Source: Tardiphaga sp.
GTDB lineage: Bacteria > Pseudomonadota > Alphaproteobacteria > Rhizobiales > Xanthobacteraceae
DNA: 64,000 bases
Assembly (NCBI GenBank): GCA_030147505.1
Contig: JASBVG010000019.1
Location: 1-64,000 of the forward strand
Direction of reading: 5' to 3'
Position numbers and translations under genes: made by a program. Position 1 is the first letter of the stretch; every line of letters begins with the position of its first letter. The notes beneath the pieces are model-generated. The model made no database searches and had not been told where the DNA came from. It worked only from the letters and a program-made list of their open reading frames with translations. Shown piece by piece: positions 56,768 through 64,000 of the stretch.

Positions 56768-57591
56768 GAATCCTTGTCTCCCAGATAGGCCTTGATGACA
56801 GCCGGGTCTTTCTGGACGGCAGACGGCGTGCCTTCCGCGAGTTTCTTGCCGAAGTTGAGCGCGACCACGTGGTCGGCGATCGACATCACGAGGCCCATGT
56901 GATGTTCGACCAGCAGCACGGTGACGTCGCGTTCGTCGCGAATGCGGCGGATCAGGTCACCGAGGATATAGACCTCTTCGTGATTGAGACCGCCGGCGGG
57001 TTCGTCGAGCAGCAGGATCTTCGGCTCGGCGGCGAGCGCGCGTGCGAGCTCGACACGCTTCTGGGTGCCGAACGGCAGGCCACTCACAACAGTGTCGGCG
57101 ACGTCGTGCAGATTGAGATAGCCGAGGATGTCGTTGACGTCCTTGTTGATGGCCGCTTCACCCGCACGCACCCATGGCAGCTTCAGGCTGTCGCTGATGA
57201 TGTCGCTATTGGTGCGGGCATGCTTGCCGACGCGGACATTGTCGCGAACCGTGAGATTGGGAAACAGCGCGACGTTCTGGAAGGTGCGGCCGATGCCGAT
57301 CTCGGAGATCTTGTGGGCAGGCCGCGTCAGGATCGACTGGCCTTCCATCAGGATGTCGCCCTTGCTCGGCTGATAAAGCCGGCTGAGACAGTTGAACAGA
57401 GTCGTCTTGCCGGCGCCGTTCGGTCCGATCAGGCCGAGGATATGGCCTTTTTGCATGTCGAACGTGATGCCGTTCAGCGCAATGATGCCGCCGAACACGA
57501 CACTGACGTCGCGGACCTGCAGCAGCGGAGCGCTCGACGCAATGGGTGCTAACCGGTCATTCGCACCTGATGCACGTTGTGCCTGCGTCAT
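56764..57591 (-). CDS. livG: ABC transporter ATP-binding protein LivG
   Basis: 275 aa. Walker A GPNGAGKTTLFNCLSRLY, signature LPFGTQKRVELARALA and Walker B LLLDEPAGGLNHEE. An N-terminal tail of about 24 residues precedes the domain. It is the first transporter gene after iclR on the minus strand (27-bp gap), so iclR, livGFHM and the five binding-protein genes share one direction. Confidence 0.95.
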   Translation of the reverse strand: MTQAQRASGANDRLAPIASSAPLLQVRDVSVVFGGIIALNGITFDMQKGHILGLIGPNGAGKTTLFNCLSRLYQPSKGDILMEGQSILTRPAHKISEIGIGRTFQNVALFPNLTVRDNVRVGKHARTNSDIISDSLKLPWVRAGEAAINKDVNDILGYLNLHDVADTVVSGLPFGTQKRVELARALAAEPKILLLDEPAGGLNHEEVYILGDLIRRIRDERDVTVLLVEHHMGLVMSIADHVVALNFGKKLAEGTPSAVQKDPAVIKAYLGDKDS

Positions 57592-57600
57592 GTGCGGTGT

Positions 57601-57618
57601 CCTTCGCTGCGGCGAAGG
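57601..57618. promoter_or_regulatory. CCTTCGC-N4-GCGAAGG inverted repeat between iclR and livG
   Basis: 7-bp arms in the 27-bp gap between the iclR stop and the livG start. The TTCGC/GCGAA half-sites resemble those of the palindrome at 58637, but the spacing is one base longer, so this may be an RNA hairpin or a second IclR-type site. Confidence 0.35.
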
Positions 57619-58488
57619 CTATCCGAGCCCTTCAACAACACGAGCAACTTTCCCTCCTGATTTATTTTTCTTTGGTTCTGTTTTTTTTGTCGGCGGCGCT
57701 GCCAGCCCCCCGAGCGCCGCTTCGATGTTCCTTACCATCGCGAGCAAGCGAGGTCCAATGTCGCTCAGCAAGCGTTCTTCCGTGAAGCGAAATGCAGGCG
57801 CGCCGCAATTGAACGCATACGGACCGGTGCCGTCGTTCAAGGTCAATGCAACGCCTGCGGCGTGTACATCGTCCTGCCATTCACCGGCGGAAATCACGAA
57901 TCCATATTTGGCGACCATCTCGCCCGCGTGCTCAAGTCCGTCGCGCATCTTCGCCCAGCGGCTTCCGTAATGTTCGCGGAACTCGCGTAACAATTGAGCG
58001 CGCTCTTCGGTCGGCAATGCCCAGAAATAGGCGCGCCCCATCGCCGTCGTGGCGATCGGGATGCGTGAGCCGACATCAAGCTGGACACCGACCGTCATCG
58101 ATGAGCGCGATTGCCCGAAATAGATCATGCTCAGTCGGTCGCGCGCGCCGACAGCGCATGCGCCTCCGGTCTGCCGCATCAACTCGTCGCGAAACGGTTC
58201 GGAGAGGTGTTTCACGCCCAAATTCGCAAGTGCGGCATACCCCAGGGCCATGGCTGCCGGCGCGAGCTGATACTTCTCAAAGCGCGGAACGGGCGTAAGG
58301 TAACCGAGCTTTGTCAGCGTATAGGTGAGACGTGAAATCGTCGGCTTCGGAAGATTGGTGCGTGCCGCGATTTCCTGATTGCCCAGCAATCCGTCATTCG
58401 GCCGGAATGCGCGCAGCACATCGAGACCGCGCGCAAGGGCGACGACGAAATTGCGATCGGTCGCCGCTGGTTTTCCTGAACGCTTCAC
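57619..58488 (-). CDS. IclR-family transcriptional regulator
   Basis: 289 aa, GTG start. The N-terminal winged HTH (FVVALARGLDVLRAFRPNDGLLGNQEIAARTNLPKPTISRLTYTLTKLGYL) is at residues about 13-65. A GAF-like effector domain follows (ACAVGARDRLSMIYFGQSRSSM, SRIPIATTAMGRAYFWALP), then a basic Lys-rich tail. Divergent from the pimFABC-like operon, and upstream of livGFHM on its own strand, so it may control both. Confidence 0.92.
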   Translation of the reverse strand: MKRSGKPAATDRNFVVALARGLDVLRAFRPNDGLLGNQEIAARTNLPKPTISRLTYTLTKLGYLTPVPRFEKYQLAPAAMALGYAALANLGVKHLSEPFRDELMRQTGGACAVGARDRLSMIYFGQSRSSMTVGVQLDVGSRIPIATTAMGRAYFWALPTEERAQLLREFREHYGSRWAKMRDGLEHAGEMVAKYGFVISAGEWQDDVHAAGVALTLNDGTGPYAFNCGAPAFRFTEERLLSDIGPRLLAMVRNIEAALGGLAAPPTKKTEPKKNKSGGKVARVVEGLG

Positions 58489-58636
58489 GCTTCCCCGATG
58501 ATCGTCTCACGCCATCGTGCGCGATGACGCCTTGGTTTTTCCGAGGGTTAGCGCCCAGATTGGTTTTCTGTCATGCGTCCTCGTTGACAACGGACGCTCT
58601 TCAAAATAACCCTGCCTGTCAAGATGTGGAATTAAA

Positions 58637-58651
58637 TTTCGCAGTGCGAAA
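58637..58651. promoter_or_regulatory. Candidate IclR-family operator
   Basis: TTTCGCAGTGCGAAA, a perfect palindrome (7-1-7), 41 bp upstream of the pimF GTG and 148 bp from the iclR start. The TTCGC-N3-GCGAA form is typical of IclR-family sites. A TTGACA at 58584-58589 may be the -35 of the pim promoter. Confidence 0.65.
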
Positions 58652-58692
58652 CAACAAAAACCAGCCCTGAATTTCGACCCAAGGAGAATGCC

Positions 58693-60774
58693 GTGAGCGA
58701 TGTCGTGAAGCTTGAACGTCATGATGAAGTGGCCGTCGTGATGGTCAATTCGCCGCCGGTGAATGCCCTCAGTGCGGCGGTTCGCCGCGGCATCTTCGAA
58801 AACGTAAAGGCCGCAAACGCGGACGCTGCGGTGAAGGCGATCGTGATCGCATGCGCGGGTCGCACTTTCGTCGCTGGCGCTGACATCACCGAATTCGGCA
58901 AGCCGCCGCAGTCGCCCAGCCTCAACGAGGTGATCGCCGAAATCGAGAATTCCTCTAAGCCTGTGATCGCTGCCATTCATGGCACCGCGCTCGGCGGCGG
59001 CCTCGAGCTCACGCTCGGCTGTCACTTCCGCGTTGCGGTGAAGGACGCCAAGCTCGGTCTGCCGGAAGTCAAGCTCGGCCTCCTGCCGGGCGCTGGTGGT
59101 ACCCAGCGCCTGCCACGCGCGGTCGGTCCTGAGCTCGCCGTGCAGATGATCGTGACCGGTAATCCGATCGGTGCGCCAGAGGCGCTCAAGAACGGTCTGA
59201 TCGAAGAGATCGTCGAAGGCCCGGCCGAAGGCGCGATTGCTTTTGCGAAGAAGGTGATCGCCGAGAAGCGCCCGCTGCGTGTGCTCAAGAATGACGATTC
59301 GAAGCTCGCTGCCGCCAAGGCCGATCGTTCGATCTTCACCAACGCCGCTGCGGCCGCTAACAAGAAGAACCGCGGCATGAACGCGCCGCTCGCCTGCGCC
59401 GAAGCCGTGAGCTGGACGCTCGATACGCCGTTCGACGAAGCGCTGAAGAAGGAACGCGAGATGTTCCTGAAGCTGGTCGCCGACGATCAGTCCAAGGCGC
59501 AGCGTTATGCCTTCTTCGCTGAGCGTGAGGCGGCAAAGGTCGCGGGCGTGCCAGATGACGTCAAGCCGCGTCCGGTCGAACGCGTCGCCATCATTGGTGC
59601 CGGCACCATGGGCGGCGGTATCGCCATGTCCTTCGCCAATGCCGGGATTCCAGTCACGCTGATCGAGACCGGCGAGGAACAGCTCAAGCGCGGCCTCGGC
59701 ATCATGCAGAAGAACTGGGAGAATACTGCTGCCCGCGGTGGCATCCCGGCCGATGCACCGGCCAAGCGCATGGCGTTGATCGATGGCAAGGTCGGTCTCG
59801 ACAACGTCAAGGGCGCGGACTTGATCATCGAAGCCGTGTTTGAAACCATGGCGATCAAGAAGGAAGTGTTCACCGCCATCGACGCTCATGCGAAGCCGGG
59901 CGCGGTGCTCGCTTCGAACACGTCCTATCTCGACATCAACCAGATCGCCGCCGTCACCAAGCGCCCGCAGGACGTGCTCGGCATGCACTTCTTCTCGCCG
60001 GCCAATGTCATGAAGCTGTGCGAGATCGTGCGCGCCGAGAAGACAGCGCCTGACGCGCTGCTGACCGCCGTCGCGATCGCGCGCAAGATCGCCAAGGTGC
60101 CGGCCGTAGTCGGCGTCTGTGACGGCTTCGTGGGCAACCGCATGCTCGCGGCTCGCTCCAAGCAGTCCGAGAAGCTGTTGTTCGAAGGTGCGCTGCCGCA
60201 GCAGGTGGACGCCGTCGTCACCAAATTCGGCCTGCCGATGGGACCCTTCGCGATGGGCGATCTCGCCGGCCTCGATATCGGCTGGCGCTCGCGTCAGGAC
60301 CGCGGCATCAAGTCGGAGATCGCCGACGCCCTGTGCGAAGCTGGCCGCTTCGGTCAGAAAACCGGCAAGGGCTACTATAAGTATGAAGCCGGTTCGCGTG
60401 CGCCGATTCCGGATCCCGAGGTCGAGAAGCTGATCGACGACACCTGCCGACGCCTGGGTCTGACACGTCGGGCCATCAGCGACCAGGAAATCCTGGAGCG
60501 CATGGTCTATCCGATGATCAATGAGGGCGCCCGCATCCTCGAGGAGAAGATAGCCTCGCGTCCGAGCGACATCGATGTGATCTGGCTCTACGGTTATGGC
60601 TGGCCGATCTATCGCGGTGGTCCGATGTTCTATGCGGATCTCGTCGGCCTGAAGGAAGTCGCCGATCGCTTGTCGTTCTACGCCAAGCAGACCAACGACC
60701 CATCGCTCGAACCGGCCCCGCTGCTGAAGAAGCTGGCAGACGAAGGCAAGACCTTCGCCTCGCTGGGCAAGTAA
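58693..60774 (+). CDS. pimF: Enoyl-CoA hydratase/3-hydroxyacyl-CoA dehydrogenase (PimF/FadB-like)
   Basis: 693-aa bifunctional enzyme. Residues about 1-190 are a crotonase domain with both catalytic Glu positions ([32 protein letters not shown]). About residue 295 onward is the NAD-binding domain ([21 protein letters not shown]) with [15 protein letters not shown]. It catalyses hydration and dehydrogenation of enoyl-CoA. GTG 58693 has AAGGAG upstream. In R. palustris PimF begins the pimFABCDE operon for dicarboxylic and fatty acyl-CoA beta-oxidation, and the gene order here is the same. Confidence 0.92.
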   Translation: MSDVVKLERHDEVAVVMVNSPPVNALSAAVRRGIFENVKAANADAAVKAIVIACAGRTFVAGADITEFGKPPQSPSLNEVIAEIENSSKPVIAAIHGTALGGGLELTLGCHFRVAVKDAKLGLPEVKLGLLPGAGGTQRLPRAVGPELAVQMIVTGNPIGAPEALKNGLIEEIVEGPAEGAIAFAKKVIAEKRPLRVLKNDDSKLAAAKADRSIFTNAAAAANKKNRGMNAPLACAEAVSWTLDTPFDEALKKEREMFLKLVADDQSKAQRYAFFAEREAAKVAGVPDDVKPRPVERVAIIGAGTMGGGIAMSFANAGIPVTLIETGEEQLKRGLGIMQKNWENTAARGGIPADAPAKRMALIDGKVGLDNVKGADLIIEAVFETMAIKKEVFTAIDAHAKPGAVLASNTSYLDINQIAAVTKRPQDVLGMHFFSPANVMKLCEIVRAEKTAPDALLTAVAIARKIAKVPAVVGVCDGFVGNRMLAARSKQSEKLLFEGALPQQVDAVVTKFGLPMGPFAMGDLAGLDIGWRSRQDRGIKSEIADALCEAGRFGQKTGKGYYKYEAGSRAPIPDPEVEKLIDDTCRRLGLTRRAISDQEILERMVYPMINEGARILEEKIASRPSDIDVIWLYGYGWPIYRGGPMFYADLVGLKEVADRLSFYAKQTNDPSLEPAPLLKKLADEGKTFASLGK

Positions 60775-60786
60775 GCGCTCTTCCTT

Positions 60787-60810
60787 CCTCTCCCCGTGCG
60801 CGGGGAGAGG
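60787..60810. terminator. Hairpin between pimF and pimA
   Basis: CCTCTCCCCG (60787-60796), TGCG loop, CGGGGAGAGG (60801-60810): perfect 10-bp stem without a U-tract. It is a repeat-type hairpin. It may affect stability or partial termination in the operon. Confidence 0.55.
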
Positions 60811-60893
60811 CCGTTGCTCTCATGCGAAACATGTGAGTGACGGGAGAGGAGACACCCCGTCGCTCCATCTCGCAACATGCGGATTCAACGCGC

Positions 60894-62585
60894 ATGACCA
60901 CTTCTTATCCGGGTGAGAAATACTATCCGAAAGGCGTGCGTTGGGACGCACCGATCGCGCGCGGCACCTTGCCCGGCCTGCTCGCCGATGCCGCACGTAA
61001 CTACGGGGCCCGCACAGCCATTGAATTCCGTGGCAAGCCGATCTCCTTTATCGATCTGCAAGCACGCGTCGATATCGCCGCCGCAAGCTTCATGCGGGCG
61101 GGCTATGGCCGCGCTGCGACCATCGCGCTCTTCCTCGGCAATACGCCGGATCATCCCGTCAATTTCTTCGGCGCACTCAAGGCCGGCGCGCGTCTGGTGC
61201 ATCTGTCTCCGCTCGATGGCGAGATTGCGCTGTCGCACAAGCTGACGGATTCCGGCGCCCGTGTGTTGGTGACCAGCAATCTCGCTGCGCTCCTGCCGAT
61301 GGCGCTCAAGTTTCTCGACAAGGGCCTGCTCGACAAGCTCATCGTCTGCGAGGACGACGACTGGGGTGCGATCGGCACCCCGCAACTGCCTTTGCCGAAC
61401 GACCCCAGGATCGTCACCTTCAGCAATTTCACCGCAGGCGCCGCACCGCCGGCCGAATGGCCGAACGTCTCGCCCGATGATGTCGCGCTCCTGCAATATA
61501 CCGGCGGGACCACTGGCCTGCCCAAGGGCGCGATGCTGAGTCACAGCAATCTCACTTCGGCCGTCTCGATCTACGATGTGTGGGGTGCGTCATTCCGCGC
61601 CGAGCGCAATCGCGTCGAGCGGGTCATCTGCGTGCTGCCGCTGTTCCACATTTATGCCCTGACGGTGATCCTGCTCGGCCGCATCAGCGTCGGCGACACC
61701 ATCTCGCTGCACCAGCGTTTCGATGTCTCCGCCGTTCTCGACGATATCGAAAAGAAGAAGGCGACCGTATTTCCCGGCGTTCCCACAATGTGGATCGCCA
61801 TCGCTGCCGATCGGTCGCTGGAAACCCGCGATCTGTCCTCGCTTGCGGTCGCAAGCTCCGGCGGCGCGCCGCTGCCGGTGGAAGTGGCGCGATTGTTCGA
61901 GGGCAAGACCGGTCTGAAGCTTAAGAGCGGCTGGGGCATGACCGAAACGTGCTCGCCCGGTACGGCTCATTCGGCTGAAGGTCTCGATAAGCCCGGCTCC
62001 ATTGGCCTCGCGCTTCCCGGCATCGAGCTTGATGTGGTCTCGCTCGAAGATCCCTCGCGGGTGCTCGGTATCGGTGAGACCGGCGAGATCCGCATCAAGG
62101 GACCGAACGTCACCAAAGGCTACTGGAATCGCCCGCAGGAAACCGCCGAAGCCTTTGTCGGCGATCGCTTCCTCACGGGCGATATCGGTTACATGGACGC
62201 TGACGGTTACTTCTACTTGGTCGATCGCAAGAAGGACATGATCATCTCAGGCGGCTTCAACGTCTATCCGCAGATGATCGAGCAGGCGATCTATACTCAT
62301 CCATCCGTGCAGGAAGTCATCGTCATCGGCGTGCCAGATCAGTATCGCGGCGAAGCGGCGAAGGCTTTCATTACCCTGCGCCAGGGCGCCGAACCGTTCT
62401 CCATCGACGATCTGCGCACATTCCTCACCGGCAAGCTCGGCAAGCATGAATTGCCGGCGGCGGTGGATTTCCTGAACGAATTACCGCGCACGTCGGTCGG
62501 AAAACTGTCGCGCCACGCCTTGCGCGATTTCTTGGCCACGCCCACACTCGATCAACAACAAACCGTCTCTGGAGGACGCTCATGA
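60894..62585 (+). CDS. pimA: Acyl-CoA ligase, PimA-like (dicarboxylate/fatty acid)
   Basis: 563-aa AMP-forming ligase. The P-loop [20 protein letters not shown] is near residue 200, [21 protein letters not shown] follows, with [35 protein letters not shown] and [11 protein letters not shown] at the C-terminus. PimA of R. palustris activates pimelate and related acids. ATG 60894 is preferred to 60837, which lies in the leader. It overlaps pimB by ATGA. Confidence 0.9.
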   Translation: MTTSYPGEKYYPKGVRWDAPIARGTLPGLLADAARNYGARTAIEFRGKPISFIDLQARVDIAAASFMRAGYGRAATIALFLGNTPDHPVNFFGALKAGARLVHLSPLDGEIALSHKLTDSGARVLVTSNLAALLPMALKFLDKGLLDKLIVCEDDDWGAIGTPQLPLPNDPRIVTFSNFTAGAAPPAEWPNVSPDDVALLQYTGGTTGLPKGAMLSHSNLTSAVSIYDVWGASFRAERNRVERVICVLPLFHIYALTVILLGRISVGDTISLHQRFDVSAVLDDIEKKKATVFPGVPTMWIAIAADRSLETRDLSSLAVASSGGAPLPVEVARLFEGKTGLKLKSGWGMTETCSPGTAHSAEGLDKPGSIGLALPGIELDVVSLEDPSRVLGIGETGEIRIKGPNVTKGYWNRPQETAEAFVGDRFLTGDIGYMDADGYFYLVDRKKDMIISGGFNVYPQMIEQAIYTHPSVQEVIVIGVPDQYRGEAAKAFITLRQGAEPFSIDDLRTFLTGKLGKHELPAAVDFLNELPRTSVGKLSRHALRDFLATPTLDQQQTVSGGRS

Positions 62586-63769
62586 CCGAAGCCGTAATCG
62601 TTTCCACCGCCCGTACTCCTATCGGCAAGGCCTATCGTGGTGCCTTGAATGCCACCGAAGGCGCAACGCTGCTCGGCCATGCCATCGAGCATGCCGTCAA
62701 GCGGGCCGGTATCGATCCGAAGGAAGTCGAGGATGTGGTGATGGGCGCCGCCCTTCAGCAGGGCTCCACCGGCGGCAATATCGCGCGCAAGGCGCTGCTC
62801 CGCGCCGGCCTTCCGGTCACCGTTGGCGGTACCACCATCGACCGTCAGTGCGCCTCTGGCCTGCAGGCGATGGCACTGGCCGCGCGCTCGGTGATCTTCG
62901 ACGGCGTCGAGATCGCTGTTGGCGGCGGCGGCGAGTCGATCTCGCTGGTGCAGAACGATCACGCCAACAAATTTCATACCCAGGATCCCGCGCTGCTGAA
63001 GATCAAGGGTGATGTCTACATGCCCATGATCGACACCGCCGAGGTGGTCGCCAAGCGCTACAACATCTCGCGCGAGCGCCAGGACGAATACGGCCTCGAA
63101 AGCCAGCGCCGCACCGCGGCTGCGCAGCAGGCCGGCAAGTTCAAGGATGAACTCGCGCCGATCTCGACGCAGATGGCGGTCACCGACAAGGCTACCGGCG
63201 CCGTGTCCATGAAGGACATCACGCTGTCGCAGGACGAAGGTCCGCGCCCGGAAACGACTGCCGAAGGTCTCGCCGGCCTCAAGGCGGTGCGCGGCGATGG
63301 CTTCACCATCACTGCCGGCAATGCCTCGCAGCTCTCGGACGGCGCCAGCGCCACCGTGATCATGAGTGACAAGCTCGCAGCGCAGAAGGGCCTCAAGCCG
63401 CTCGGCATCTTCCGCGGCTTCGTTTCGGCCGGCTGTGAGCCCGACGAGATGGGCATCGGCCCCGTCTTCGCCGTGCCGCGCCTGCTCAAGCGCCATGGCC
63501 TCAAGGTGGATGACATCGACCTCTGGGAGCTCAATGAAGCCTTCGCCGTGCAGGTTCTGTATTGTCGCGACAAGCTCGGCATCGATCCGGAGAAGCTCAA
63601 CGTCAATGGCGGCGCCATCTCGGTCGGCCATCCCTATGGCATGTCGGGCGCTCGCCTCGCTGGCCACGCATTGATCGAAGGTCGCCGCCGCAAGGCGAAG
63701 TATGCCGTTGTCACCATGTGCGTGGGCGGTGGCATGGGCGCAGCCGGCCTGCTCGAAATCGTTCAGTAA
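62582..63769 (+). CDS. pimB: Acyl-CoA thiolase, PimB-like
   Basis: 395-aa thiolase. The acyl-accepting cysteine is in [17 protein letters not shown] (near 90), the histidine in [14 protein letters not shown] and the second cysteine in [11 protein letters not shown]. It performs the last step of beta-oxidation. Translational coupling to pimA through ATGA. It is clearly distinct from the thiolase at 11035. Confidence 0.92.
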   Translation: MTEAVIVSTARTPIGKAYRGALNATEGATLLGHAIEHAVKRAGIDPKEVEDVVMGAALQQGSTGGNIARKALLRAGLPVTVGGTTIDRQCASGLQAMALAARSVIFDGVEIAVGGGGESISLVQNDHANKFHTQDPALLKIKGDVYMPMIDTAEVVAKRYNISRERQDEYGLESQRRTAAAQQAGKFKDELAPISTQMAVTDKATGAVSMKDITLSQDEGPRPETTAEGLAGLKAVRGDGFTITAGNASQLSDGASATVIMSDKLAAQKGLKPLGIFRGFVSAGCEPDEMGIGPVFAVPRLLKRHGLKVDDIDLWELNEAFAVQVLYCRDKLGIDPEKLNVNGGAISVGHPYGMSGARLAGHALIEGRRRKAKYAVVTMCVGGGMGAAGLLEIVQ

Positions 63770-63791
63770 TCAAGACACCAAGGAGGATCCG

Positions 63792-64000
63792 ATGGATCTG
63801 AGTTTCAACAAGGAAGAAGTCGCATTTCGCGAAGAAGTGCGCGCCTTCTTCAAGGACAATCTCGACCCGGCCGTGCGCAAGAAGCTGCAAGAAGGTCATC
63901 ACACGACCAAGGACGACCTCGTCAACTGGCAACGCACGCTCAACAAGAAGGGCTGGGCCGTCCCGCATTGGCCGGAGGAATATGGCGGCACCGGCTGGAG
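63792..64000 (+). CDS. pimC: Acyl-CoA dehydrogenase, PimC-like (5' part only)
   Basis: The frame runs from ATG 63792 (AGGAGG upstream) to the window edge, about 69 codons. The visible N-terminus (MDLSFNKEEVAFREEVRAFF, then KKGWAVPHWPEEYGGTGW) is that of a large acyl-CoA dehydrogenase subunit. The rest lies beyond the window, where pimD and pimE would be expected. Confidence 0.85.
   Translation, partial: MDLSFNKEEVAFREEVRAFFKDNLDPAVRKKLQEGHHTTKDDLVNWQRTLNKKGWAVPHWPEEYGGTGW

Noticed and set aside
57601..57618. CCTTCGC-N4-GCGAAGG as a certain second IclR operator
   Set aside because: The spacing differs by one base from the perfect palindrome at 58637, and it can equally be a short mRNA hairpin between iclR and livG. 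Kept only as a weak feature.
58507..59988. Minus-strand ORF of 493 aa antisense to pimF
   Set aside because: Shadow frame. The plus strand has the bifunctional enzyme with both domains.

Overview
The window is high-GC DNA from an alphaproteobacterium of the Bradyrhizobium/Rhodopseudomonas group. That placement is inferred from gene content: a PimFABC-type operon, a cou/tar-type hydroxycinnamate locus, a type I enoyl-ACP reductase, several Liv-type ABC systems, and short palindromic intergenic repeats typical of the group. About 60 protein genes were assigned. No tRNA, rRNA, CRISPR array, insertion sequence or prophage gene was recognised.

Layout. (1) 1-9.2 kb is housekeeping: a J-domain chaperone, an ECF sigma/anti-sigma pair, fabI, a histidine phosphatase, aroC, a class III nucleotide cyclase, clpS, a secreted DUF1194/VWA protein and an orphan cobB. 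(2) 9.3-22.4 kb is an acyl-CoA catabolic island: AMP-forming ligase, thiolase, TetR regulator, SDR, two crotonase-fold proteins, a feruloyl-CoA-synthase-like ligase, one small-type and two tandem large-type acyl-CoA dehydrogenases and a nitroreductase. (3) 22.5-29.7 kb holds small or poorly known genes: a membrane-anchored cyclic-nucleotide-binding protein, an orphan DUF6537-like protein, a DUF3307 membrane protein, a Cys-cluster protein, a WYL regulator, a GST, a PNPOx-fold protein with a divergent LysR regulator, and a hotdog thioesterase.

(4) 29.8-45.7 kb is an aromatic/hydroxycinnamate locus that resembles the pobA, tarPQM, couAB, couP/couSTU and couR genes of R. palustris. It has a TRAP transporter, a DUF3237 protein, a secreted cyclase-family protein, CouA/CouB-like enzymes, two near-duplicate binding proteins, an ABC transporter with a fused permease-ATPase, and a MarR regulator. 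Three palindromes of the form RTTAT-N5-ATAAY lie in exactly the three control regions of this locus and are the best candidate operator set in the window. (5) 45.8-58.5 kb has a glycerate 2-kinase, then five tandem paralogous binding-protein genes separated by terminator-like hairpins, one complete LivMHFG set and an IclR regulator. (6) 58.7 kb to the right edge is a pimFABC-like operon for beta-oxidation of dicarboxylic or fatty acyl-CoAs, cut off inside the fourth gene. A perfect TTTCGCA-G-TGCGAAA palindrome lies between iclR and pimF.

Taken together, the window imports lignin-derived aromatics and probably acidic or fatty compounds, activates them to CoA thioesters and beta-oxidises them. 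Each block has its own regulator (TetR, MarR, IclR) and a candidate operator next to it. Functions are assigned from recognised protein families and motifs. Substrates are inferred.
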